64,000 bases of DNA, from positions 830,001-894,000 of the forward strand of contig WPIO01000013.1 in assembly GCA_009760855.2 (NCBI GenBank), read 5' to 3'. Position 1 is the first letter of the stretch. Each line of letters opens with the position of its first letter. Below, piece after piece: positions 47,210 through 56,325 of the stretch. The position numbers and the translations under genes are program-made. Below the pieces are notes generated by a model. That model was not told where the DNA came from and did not search any database. It saw only the letters and a list, made by a program, of their open reading frames with translations. Source of the stretch: Cristatella mucedo. Its lineage: Eukaryota; Bryozoa; Phylactolaemata; Cristatellidae.

Positions 47210-47275
47210 AGCGCAAGCAATTCCCAGGGCGCTTAATCAAATGTATTAATATTATTATGATTATTATTACTATTA
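47210..47275 (+). mobile_element. LINE-A 3' end fragment
   Basis: CCCAGGGCGCTTAATCAAATG followed by a TTATTATGATTATTATTACT repeat: the very end of a LINE-A tail without the 5' hairpin arm. Confidence 0.6.
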
Positions 47276-47499
47276 TAAGCAAATGAACACGCGGCCGATG
47301 AAAAGCAAAGGCTCTCATGAGGGTGAGCTGTGCGTACAGGTGCCGCTACAGAATGCCGACGGCAAATGTGCAAGTCTGAGGTTTTTTCGGCATGTTGCAT
47401 TTTTTTGGATGGCATTCGTCAGACAAAGCGTGGCATGAACCACGCGTGGGACAAAGGCTGGGTTGTGGTAGGAGCTTGAGTAAAATGGACTTCTCAGCT

Positions 47500-47860
47500 T
47501 AAAATCCGATGGCGACAGAAGCTTTTGCTTTGCAGGTCCAAGACAGTGGAACTCGCTTTCACAATTCTCAGGCGATGACGTCTACACTCCTGCTGCAGAT
47601 GTTGGTGCATCTTTTCCAGCCTGAGCCAGCCATCTTTGCCCGTCCTGAGCTGCTACTTTCGCACTACTCATTACCACAACTTTCCTCCTGACTCAGCTAT
47701 GCTTCTCTATTTCTCTTTACTGCGTGAGATGGAGTCTGTTGGCTACCGAATGCGTGCCAAACTTAGGCTGTGAGTGCGCTATACAAAACTCTTCTGCATA
47801 ATACCCACATAGCCTTTGTGGAGTTGCAGACAGAGAGATACATACATACTTCGGCAGCAT
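47500..47860 (+). mobile_element. LINE-B 3' end
   Basis: RT C-terminus (GCGACAGAAGCTTTTGCTTTG, then TGGAACTCGCTTTCACAATTC) and the full 3' UTR with TGAGTGCGCTATACAAAACTC and CTTTGTGGAGTTGCAGACAG. A 5'-truncated insertion. Confidence 0.85.
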
Positions 47861-48213
47861 TTGAGTAGGGTGACGTACATACTCTGATTTACCCGCAAGT
47901 CTTCTGACCCGCTCCTTGAGGAGGAGATCTGTCGGATTCAACCATCGATGAGCAGCGAAAAACAAGAGAAAAGTCTCAACTTTGTGGCAAGTCAGCGGCG
48001 TCTTGTTCTGACTGGAGTTCTGTTGAGGTACGCTTGCTGTGATGAGCATTAAGGCTCTGCCATGAGTGTGACGAAGAAACCTGCTCGGCCGGCCAACCGG
48101 AGGCAAGCGGGAAAATGGCAACGTCGCATTCAGCAGAAGTCGCTGCGTGGGAGACTGTCCTTGGGCAATGCTTGGGCTAACACCAGCTAAACGGCTCTTA
48201 TTATTCATGACAG
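47861..48213. other. unique sequence
   Basis: A 163-codon minus-strand frame (47717-48208) runs partly through the LINE-B 3' end and is not supported as a gene. No domain is recognised. Confidence 0.35.
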
Positions 48214-48247
48214 GCTCAGACTACGCTACGTACTACGTAGTCTGAGC
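48214..48247. repeat. perfect 12-bp inverted repeat, 10-base spacer
   Basis: GCTCAGACTACG at 48214-48225 pairs exactly with CGTAGTCTGAGC at 48236-48247. First of three perfect hairpins within 440 bp. Confidence 0.9.
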
Positions 48248-48513
48248 TATTCCTGCCGAAAGATTAAGAAGCAACGAGTCTATCTCAATTCACTAAAGAT
48301 CGTTGAGATTTCTCAAAATGGCCGTTCGAAGCGAGTAAAGCGTGTCATTGAAAGAAAACAAAGAGGAAGTCGAGTTGCATCTTAGGAAAACATATGGGCT
48401 GAGATCATGACGGACTAATTTGGGGACTTCATTGTCGCGGAGAAGGCCCTACTGAGACGAATTTCACAATGCCTACTTTCAGAGTGGAGAATGTCTGCTG
48501 AGCCTGAATATTA

Positions 48514-48542
48514 ATTCGATCTGGATCTGATCCAGATCGAAT
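48514..48542. repeat. perfect 14-bp inverted repeat, 1-base spacer
   Basis: ATTCGATCTGGATC (48514-48527), T, GATCCAGATCGAAT (48529-48542). Confidence 0.92.
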
Positions 48543-48625
48543 GAGTGCTTTTTAAGTGAGAGGCAGTAACAGGCCAGGGACGAAAGCATTGCTCATAGTG
48601 TGAGCAAGAAGTGTACCCGGAAGTG

Positions 48626-48653
48626 CTCGGGATCTCCATGCGGAGATCCCGAG
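48626..48653. repeat. perfect 12-bp inverted repeat, 4-base loop
   Basis: CTCGGGATCTCC (48626-48637), ATGC, GGAGATCCCGAG (48642-48653). Terminator-like in shape but without a U tract, and this is not bacterial DNA. Confidence 0.92.
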
Positions 48654-48820
48654 TCGGCTGCCCTGGTCTCGGCGCCTTGTCCTAGAGGAGGGAGTGCACT
48701 TGCCCAGCCAATGGAGAATGTTCGAATTGAAGCAAGATCGTCACTTTTGAGAACGAGATAGGTGTAAAAAGGGTTTTGCTCTCCTCGTAGATTTTTTACC
48801 CGACCTTTGACGCCAGGCGA

Positions 48821-49234
48821 ATGGCTAGAGTGCTAAAATATCGCCTCGATTTAGTGACGATCGACTCCAGACTGGGCACCTGGAGACGGATGCCAGATCC
48901 GCCTCCCGAGCTGCCTCCTCCCAGCCAATCGAATCAGCCAGCTTTTCCTGGCCGATCCAGAGCATCGGGTGGGTCGGTCAGCTATCCGACGGTCAGACTG
49001 ACTGCAGCCCATCCAGACACCAGGCACGGATACTGGGAAGGTCAGCAAACAGAGAAGAAGGCGTCTTCGCCGAAAAGAACTCTTCCCGACTTTCTCCCTC
49101 GCGTAGAATCCGCCAGATCCGTAATGAAAAAACATTGCCCGCGTCGCTTCCTGCAAAGAACCGGAACTTTTGCTTCCGGAAAAAAGCTACCCTTCGCGGT
49201 ACTCGAGCAACACGGTGGCAACCCGCTACGTTAG
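48821..49234 (+). other. 137-codon open frame, unrecognised
   Basis: Starts MARVLKYRLDLVTIDSRLG and includes a proline-rich stretch (PDPPPELPPPSQS). It is overlapped by a 101-codon minus frame. It leads into the CpG-rich island, so it could be an exon, but GC-rich DNA yields such frames by chance and no domain is recognised. Confidence 0.25.
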
Positions 49235-49289
49235 TTTGTAGGGGTTTTCAAAGAGACAGGTGGTAAAAAACGGTAAAAGTCGTGGGGTC

Positions 49290-50345
49290 AAAGGTCAATG
49301 CTCAGTGGGGGGGGGGATAAAGTCACGGCCGTAGAACACGCGCGTCTCGGGCAGGTTATCTTCAGGCTGCCATAAGAGTGCGCCGGTCTTTCGTAACGGA
49401 CCGAAGATTTTATTCGCCCTTAGCTGGCTCTGCGTACGGTGCACGGTTCGTTGGAGTTCGTGGGAGCGCGCAACGTCTAGCGATCGTAGCGCCGACGCTA
49501 CTTTCGCCGGTAAGTAGTGACGGGTGTCACCTCTCAGCAGTTGGCGCTTCTTGCCGCCGGACGCCGCGCGTAACACGGCTCCTCGAGCGCGCGTCGGTCG
49601 CTAGCGCACTTCGTCTTCGAGGCTACCGCAGCGCAAGCGCCCGTCGCTGCCCACGACGGCCTATTCTGCTTTGGGGCTCGCTAGTTCACGAAAGTGCCCG
49701 CCCCGGAGGGCGTAGCATTTCGCTATTCAGCTCCGACGAGTTTCGTATTTCTTTGTCGAGCTGCATCCAGTGCATTCAGCTTCATTACCCCCGCGCGCAG
49801 CGTCGCACGACGACTAAAGAGCACTTGAGCGATGACGTCATTCGGAGTCGAGCATCGGAGTCGTGCACCTCGAGTTGACAGCTGGGCGCTGTCTCGGCGA
49901 GCGCGCCCAGCGACCGCCGGCGGTTTTCAGGCGTTTGTTTGCTCTTACTTTCGAATGCACCCAGAGAATTATTTCTATTTCGCGAGGCAAGCAAGCGCCC
50001 GGGCGACGCGGCGCCTACCCGCGTTGCGTCGAAAGGCTGGGCTAATGCTACGCATCGTGCTCGTGACGCAGCTATTGCTAGGCGCGACCACGCTCTCGTC
50101 ATTGGACGAAGAATTGAAGCACGTGGTTTCCGCGGATGCGCCGAGGAGGCGCCGAGTTAATGGCCGAGTTTAGGCTCTCGCACGGGCTTCATTAGAAACA
50201 GCGTTGCCACGTACGCTCACGAGGCGCCTGACCGGCAACTCGCGACGGCCATTGCCCGGGCCCTTCTTCTGTTAATTGCGCTCTCTTGACGGCGGCATTG
50301 AGACGGAGATTTAAGCGCAGCGCTGAGGCTTCAAAGGCGTACCAA
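49290..50345. promoter_or_regulatory. CpG-rich island, possible promoter or first exon of a host gene
   Basis: Over about 1 kb the CpG dinucleotide is conspicuously frequent, unlike the AT-leaning flanks, and no member of the window's repeat families is present. A strong splice-donor-like string CCGGTAAGTAG begins at 49509, with GT at 49511-49512. Several long overlapping frames exist on both strands (for example 49378-49878 plus), a by-product of composition. Direction cannot be settled from sequence. The alternative is an unrecognised GC-rich transposon. Confidence 0.4.
50045..50173 (+). CDS. possible 42-residue secreted peptide or first coding exon
   Basis: An ATG in the CpG-rich island opens MLRIVLVTQLLLGATTLSS, which has the shape of a signal peptide (one basic residue, a hydrophobic core, small residues near a possible cleavage site). 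An acidic stretch (LDEELKHVV) and a basic run (PRRRRVNGRV) follow before the stop. The basic run would suit prohormone cleavage. It lies in frame within a longer open frame (49832-50173), so the true start is unclear, and the peptide could continue by splicing. No homologue is recognised. Confidence 0.25.
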   Translation: MLRIVLVTQLLLGATTLSSLDEELKHVVSADAPRRRRVNGRV

Positions 50346-50998
50346 AACGTTAGAAACGTGACAAGAATTACTAAGCGGAAAATCTCCAGCGCCTCACCTA
50401 CCGACGCTTAGGTTAAGCACAGCCCCGAAATAGAGAAGGGTCGATGTGCAACCTGCCATCTATTAGGAACTTCACGGCCTTTCGTAGAAATCTTTCACTT
50501 GCTATATATACTTATTTTTTTATTTTTTTTTTATTTTTTATTTGTACGTTTATATATACTGTATATGTGTATATATGCATTTATGTATTGGTACGTGCGT
50601 GTGCAAGTGTTTTGTGTGTGCTTGTGCTAGCGCAGGTGCATGCGTGTGTGTACAAATCTATTGCTGAACTACTAGGCGTATGTGCAAGCTGTACGAGGCT
50701 TCGACCTGACAACTGCGAGCCAGTCGAGTCTCATGCTTCGGCTGCCATTTTGAGGGACCGTATCACCGACATCCGGCAGCTTGTATAACCTCGTAGTTAT
50801 TTACTGAGCACCGAGGCAGAAAGATGCCGCTCGCGCCTAGCACCTAGTCAGTAATAATAATAATAAGTATCTCTATAATTCTGATAGCGCCCTCGGAGAG
50901 CTTAATCTCTTTATAGGTACTTTAAATGTGCTGTAAAGAAAGCACAATAAAGTGGTTAGTAGTACCATCCACATGTCACCACAACAGGCATAATGCTA

Positions 50999-51163
50999 GC
51001 TGATTTAACAGCCTCTTTTTTATAGCGACAGAATAGCCTTTACGGCTATCACCACCGCTTGCAGTGTCGATACAGGATCGCCCACCGCAGGATTCGAACC
51101 CACGATCTCGGGGCCGAGGTTGTGAAAAGCAACCACCTTCCCTAGTGAGCGATTACATCTCAC
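50999..51163 (-). mobile_element. SINE S2 nested in LINE-A
   Basis: Full-length minus S2: head GGTGAGATGTAATCGCTCAC, perfect B box GGGTTCGAATCC, body GCAAGCGGTGGTGATAGCC and 3' GGCTGTTAAATCAGC. Confidence 0.93.
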
Positions 51164-51211
51164 CGATAATATGGCTAGAGGTAGCATGCAAGGAGTCATC
51201 AGTCTGCGATC

Positions 51212-51640
51212 TTATGGGTGGGCGTGGGTGGGTACTGGCCTGCCTTATAAAATTCCACTTAAGGGTGCCTTTAGGAGCTCAAACGCCCGAGCCTGCGCGC
51301 TGTTCTTGCGGACGGAGTCAAAGGTGGAGTTTTTCTTGTAGTTCAAACGTGCCGCCGGGAAGCGGCCGCCAGCGGCGAAGTCGAACCATCTGCAACGCCG
51401 TCGCAACACGCGGAAGATGACGCGAAGCGGCCTGAAGCGCGGCCTCGTCGACAATCTCGCGTTTTTACATTTGACGACCGCAGTATTTGCACATGAACGC
51501 ATTTCCGCCTTGTTTTCCACTGGCATCGGTATGGGCGATCCGGCGAGCGAACTTCCGGGCGGTGGGTGGGTGTGTGTGGGTGGATGGAGCCGACGCGATT
51601 GAGCGACGGTTGCCCATGGGTACCCGCCCAAATGGTTATT
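51212..51640 (+). mobile_element. GC-rich DNA element, copy 1 (truncated), nested in LINE-A
   Basis: About 430 bp that aligns, inverted, with 57660-58292. Shared blocks include TACTGGCCTGCCTTATAAAA near 51233, CACTTAAGGGTGCCTTTAGGA near 51256, GCGGCCTGAAGCGCGGCCTCG near 51427 and CGCCTTGTTTTCCACTGGCAT near 51507. LINE-A text flanks it on both sides. The intact right end reads, inverted, CTATCAGAGCCCTTAATAACC. The left terminus is deleted. On the minus strand a short CKYCGRQM segment resembles half of a zinc finger, but no transposase is recognisable. Likely a non-autonomous DNA transposon of unknown superfamily. Confidence 0.65.
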
Positions 51641-51940
51641 AAGGGCTCTGATAGGCACAAAGGGGACAAATCAGAAGGACCCGCCAAACGCTGCGAGAAA
51701 CGTGTGGGTTTTAGCTTCTTTTTAAATTACATCAAGTCATGAGATGTCGTGAAGTCGGTCGGGAATGAGTTCGAGGCCTTGGGAGCACATGTACTATGGG
51801 TACTGTCTCCATAAGATTTAAACTTTCCCCGAGGTATAGTTACACGATTTGACTCAGTAAAGTGGCGGTACTCTGCTTAGCCTGGTAGGAGAGTAGATCT
51901 GATTGGTAGACTGGAGCCAAAGAATGAGGGGACCTAAGAT

Positions 51941-52778
51941 TATAATAATAATAATAATAATAATGCACTTGATAAAGCACCCTCAGGGAACTTAATCTCT
52001 TCCTAGGCGCTTTACATTTGCTGCAAAGGAAGCACGATCGAATGGTTAGTGGCAGCATGGTCAATAATCGACAAGAATAACACGGTTAGGCGTGACATGC
52101 ACAGGGTTGCATGCAAGTATAGTTAGTGGCAGAATGCACAGTGTCAGCACGCATAAGCACATAAAGGACGAATCGTATGGACCAACCATACGCTGCGATA
52201 AAAAGATGCTTTTTTAGTTTCTTTTTAAAGTGGTTAAATAAGGAGCTGTCGTGACGCAAGTCGGAAGTGCTTCCAGGCTTTGGGAGCATTCGAACTAAAG
52301 ACAAGGTCTCCAGAGGATTTGAGGTTTGTACGAGGTATAGGTACACGATTAGATTCCGAAAAGTGGGTGGTTACGATGCTTAACCTGGTGGGGAGTAGAT
52401 CTGATAGGTAGGAATGGAACCAAATAATGAAAAGACCTAAAGGTGATTGGCAAAACCGTGAAGTTGATGTGTTGCTTGACTGGGAGCTAGTGTGCAACTG
52501 CGACGCTCGCAACAGACAAGTATACCTACAAAGTGCTGCTCTAACTGTAAGTGCTTAATTGTACAGGCCGATAAACCAGAAAGCAGTGAATTACAAAAGT
52601 CGAGATGGGCCGTCACAAACTCAAGAATCGATTTTGATTCAGTATTACAGTCTAAGTGGGCCAAAACTTTAGCCGTGTTAAGTAGCCGAAAGTAGGCAGA
52701 CTTAAGTGTAGAGTTGATTTGGTCTAGTGATAGGGTCACTTTGGAACAGCACACCCAGATTATCTGCAGAATGCTATA
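51941..52778 (-). mobile_element. LINE-A copy: RT thumb to 3' tail
   Basis: AATAAT repeat and hairpin at 51941-52010, 3' UTR (GGGTTGCATGCAAGTATAG, GTGTCAGCACGCATAAGCAC), then the RT C-terminus and thumb (TAHLDFCNSLLSGLSACTIKH in the frame 52437-52754) to SLDQINSTLKSAYFRL near 52690. Stops at about 52778, where an S2 begins. Confidence 0.9.
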
Positions 52779-52781
52779 GTA

Positions 52782-52998
52782 GCTGATTTAGTAGCCTCTT
52801 TTTTATAGCAAAAGAAGAGCCTTTATGGCTATCACCACCGCTTGCTGCGGCGACCGTCTCTCTGGCGGATGATGCCTTCTCTCTGACGGACGCTGCCGTC
52901 TCTCTGGCAGACGATGCCGCCTCAGGATTTGAACTCACGATCTTGGGACCGAGGCCGTGAAAATCAACCGCCTTATCTAGTGTGCCACCACGGCTCAC
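52782..52998 (-). mobile_element. SINE S2 with internal 3 x 21-bp tandem repeat
   Basis: Usual S2 ends (3' AGGCTACTAAATCAGC at 52782; head GTGAGCCGTGGTGGCACAC ending 52998; B-box region GAGTTCAAATCC). Between body and B box sit three 21-bp units (52856-52876, 52877-52897, 52898-52918) of the type GTCTCTCTGGCGGATGATGCC, absent from every other S2 here. Confidence 0.9.
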
Positions 52999-53084
52999 AG
53001 AGCAACGTGGAACGGATGAAAAAATTTGGCAAAGCCTTGCCACTGCTTTGGATCACCCTATTTCTTCCACTCCGTTCACGGCAC

Positions 53085-53156
53085 ACGAGCGAACTGTGAA
53101 AAGCAAAACAGTTTGAGGTAACGAGCGAACTGTGAAAAGCAATACAGTTTGAGGTA
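53085..53156. repeat. 36-bp tandem duplication
   Basis: ACGAGCGAACTGTGAAAAGC... occurs at 53085-53120 and again at 53121-53156 with one base difference, so the duplication is recent. No gene or element is associated. Confidence 0.95.
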
Positions 53157-53159
53157 ATT

Positions 53160-55084
53160 ATGTTAGCCTGAGGTAGTAATATTTCAAGAACTCTTATCCC
53201 AGGCGCTTTTAACTAGATGCACTTACTTTGCACGTTGGGTAATCGATGGAATTCACAAAAGGCAGCGATGCTCTGAATAGTTCGTTGCGGTCAAAGGCAG
53301 CGTTGCTCAGGGATTAACGTCGCGAGGAGCTTTGCAATGCTGACGCTAAGCCTTTACTTCTTTGTCTATTCGCCGCTGGTCTCCAAAATGAATTGGCCTC
53401 AGCATCGCGGTCTGCTAAATAGATCGAGCTTGCTGTGCCTGCACGGTCCTGCTCTATTCATTTCCGGTGCTTCCGGTGCACTGGTTAGACCGCTCTGGTG
53501 GCAGCATTGCGATCTGCGCCTTAGGTGCAGACTCGGTTGTGCAGTGGAGCAGCCGAGAGCAGCCTGAGATTATATTCGACAGCGCTAACCTGTCACTACG
53601 ACGGCACACCTTAAGCGGCTGAGACCTAAACTGCAGGCGGCGTTTGCTAAGTCGTACTCAATCTGCTCCCGGCATGAAGCAGCATGCTCTAATCGTAAGA
53701 CCTCCTGTGCTAAAGCGAGCTCTCGCACTAGACCTGATCATCTACTCTCGTGCTCTTTCCTGAGCGTGAAAAACGAGCGAATATTATGCAGGTTTTTTGT
53801 CTCACGCCACCTGCTACTTTATTCTGTTATGCGTGTATCCGGTGCCCACCGGTTGTTGTTTTTATTTATACCTTTCCCAATCCCTGACGCTTTGCAATGT
53901 TGAATTCTATACTCTTCAGCACCTTTACTAGTGGTTGGCTATTTCTAAGCACTCCTATCTAAGCTCTCACGTCCTACCACTACCAACGGAAAGATTAATG
54001 AGTTGCGTTCATCTAAAATTCGAAGGTAGGTCCTAGGATAGGTCAAGTTTAACACGACATACCCCGGGCATAGATCTGGTTATGGTCCGTGTAGCCACAA
54101 GATACTATTGGTATTCTGCTGAGAGAAACGCCTACTTAGCATAGCTAGATTGTCACTGAAATTTCTGAAATATTAAATGAGCCAAGACTCACGCTAATAA
54201 CTCTCAGCTGTTAGCAAAACAGAACCAATTTATGTCTACCCGAGACGTGCCTCTCATAGAGTGTCATTGTAATTCAGCTGTTTCAACAGGAAACAAGCGT
54301 ATCTTTCTTCAAGCTGCCGAGCGGATTGCGTCTGACTTTTGCGAGCTCGTGCTTGGTGCTAGAGCTGCAGAAGGCGATTCTGATCTGTTCAGGCAAGCAC
54401 CTACCTTCTTCTAGTTCGATTATTGCACTCAGCTATTTCCGCCAGTGTTCACTCGCTTTGGCGATCTTGCGTCCTAAATGAAGCCGTCGAATTCCAGCTA
54501 CAGGAACTGAGCTGCAAAAGAAGTGCTGCTTCCGTCCAATATTACCTCGATTCGTGCACGGAGTCATGGTGACCTAAAACTACCCGTTATCGATCTTAAG
54601 CGCCTGCGGTCCTCGGGGGTTTCAGCAGTAGCTGTATCGCGTGATTGATTTCCTAGAAACGCCTGAAGTTGAGTAAGCCAAACATCCCTGTGGTTCTTTT
54701 GCGAAGGAACTCGACTGGGTGGGATTTTTCTTGCGATTGACATCATATATTGACATATATCACATGATATCGCATTTGACACCGCGTACCTTCTCTATAG
54801 CTGCTTTTAGGCCTGACAATTAGCAGCGAAGTGAGCCCCGCCCTCGCCTGCCTGCAAAATGGTACATTCTTTGCTCCCCCCCCCCCCGCCACTCCTTCGC
54901 TACCCACGGTTAGCGGCATCACGTGACGATACGCATGCAAACCTGATGTCCGCCAAAAATATCTAGTGAAAAGCCGGTCTGAGGTTGCTGCAAGTAGAAG
55001 GCAAAACGAAGTGAGAGCCAAGTTCGAGATGTCAAGAATCGTCTGCATACCGCTAATCAATCGCTTCCCCATCGGGCCCGTAGG
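53160..55084. other. unique sequence
   Basis: About 1.9 kb without recognised repeats. A run of C lies at 54879-54892. Frames up to 136 codons (54743-55153, minus) show no domain and extend into LINE-A, so I do not call them genes. Confidence 0.4.
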
Positions 55085-55257
55085 TCTCTCAAAATTGACT
55101 CTGTCAACATATTTCCTGTTGAATCTGCATGAAATCTTGGTGACCTCTTCCAAAGTGAACTTACAATAGACGATCGCATCAGCTCCACAGTCAAGTCTGC
55201 CTTCTTTTAACTATATAGCATATCTTAAATTTAAAAAAAATTTGGGCTTGCTTAGGC

Positions 55258-55745
55258 TGAGATACTACTGTTTAACTATACCTTGTACAAGACTCAAATC
55301 AGCAAATGTAAAGCGCCTAGAGAGAGATTAAGTTCTCTGAGGGCGCTTTATCAAGTGAATTATTATTATTATTATTATTATTAATCCTTTGGAGACCGTG
55401 CCTTTAGTTCGTGTGCTCTCCAAGACTGGATGTCACAACCGACCTGCGTCACGACGTCACCTGACATGCCCACATTTAAAAAGAAACTAAAAACGCATTT
55501 ATTTAGGACAGCATTTAGTGGGTCTCTGCGATTCGTTCTTAACATGCTTGTGCGTGCTGACACTGTTGCATGCTGTCACCAACCATATTTGCATGCTGAT
55601 CCTGTGAATGTCGCTTTTTGTTGTTTATTGAGCATTCTACCACTAACCACTCGATCGTGCTTCCTGAGCAGCATTTGTAAAGCGCCTTGAAAGAGGTTGA
55701 GTTCTCTGAGGGTGCTTTACCAAATCTATTATTATTATTATTATT
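55258..55745 (+). mobile_element. LINE-A 3' end nested in LINE-A
   Basis: Begins CTGTTTAACTATACCTTG (late RT coding region) and is itself split at 55298-55386. It continues CCTTTGGAGACCGTGCCTTTA through the RT end (frame 55430-55690, TFKKKLKTHLFRTAF) and 3' UTR to the hairpin and TTATTATTATTATT tail at 55745. Host LINE-A text resumes immediately afterwards. Confidence 0.85.
55298..55386 (+). mobile_element. solo LINE-A 3' tail, third nesting level
   Basis: CAGCAAATGTAAAGCGCCTAG, the hairpin GAGAGATTAAGTTCTCTGAG, GGGCGCTTTATCAAGTGAAT and a long TTA repeat form only the terminal unit of about 89 bp. They are inserted between ...CTCAAAT and CCTTTGG of the surrounding copy, which are adjacent in other LINE-A copies. 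This is the cleanest tail unit in the window. Confidence 0.9.
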
Positions 55746-56325
55746 GCATGTAAATTAGTAAATGCCTTTGTAACATCCCGTCTCGACTTCTGTAACTCAC
55801 TGCTTGCTGGTTTACCGGCATGTGCAATTAGGCGCTTACAGTCGGTGCAAAAACTTTGCAGGAATGCTGGTCTGTCGTGAACATCGCAGTTGCCACGTCA
55901 CACCACTTCTCGCAAACCTTCACTGGCTCCCAGTAAAGCAACTCATCGACTACAAGGTTCTGTCACTCACTTTTAGATCCTTTCATTCTTTGGCCGTAGC
56001 CTACCTATCCGAACTACTTTCCAATCAGATGAATCTTCGTACCACCCACTTTTCTGAATTTGATCATTTAGCAGCTACACCTCTTAAGAACCCCAAATCC
56101 TCTGGAGACCGTGCCTTTGCTCGTATGCTCCCAGAGCATGAAAACCACTTCCAACTGGTGTCCGAACATCCGCTTACTTGAAGAAATTTAAAACATGCTA
56201 AAAACACATATATTTATCACATCATTTAGTGGGTCCGTGCGATTCGTCCTTTGTGTCCTTGATAGTGCTGACACTGTGCATGCTGCCAATGACCATGTTC
56301 TGCTTATTGTCACTGACCATGTGCT

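Larger units (their letters stand above)
50850..51940 (-). mobile_element. LINE-A copy interrupted by S2 and a GC-rich DNA element
   Basis: The 3' repeat and hairpin (50850-50930, GCGCCCTCGGAGAGCTTAATC) and 3' UTR run to 50990. After an S2 insertion, UTR text resumes at about 51170 (TATGGCTAGAGGTAGCATGC). It is cut again at 51212-51640 and continues with GCACAAAGGGGACAAATCAG into the RT C-terminus and thumb up to 51940. A second LINE-A copy follows directly in the same orientation. Confidence 0.85.

Noticed and set aside
47717-48208. 163-codon minus frame as a gene
   Set aside because: Its 3' third runs antisense through a LINE-B 3' UTR and no domain is recognised.
48626-48653. Bacterial-type terminator
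   Set aside because: There is no U tract and no bacterial gene nearby. The window is eukaryotic repeat DNA.
49378-49878. 166-codon plus frame as a host protein
   Set aside because: It overlaps equally long frames on other strands in CpG-rich DNA, has no domain, and a strong donor-like GTAAGT lies inside it.
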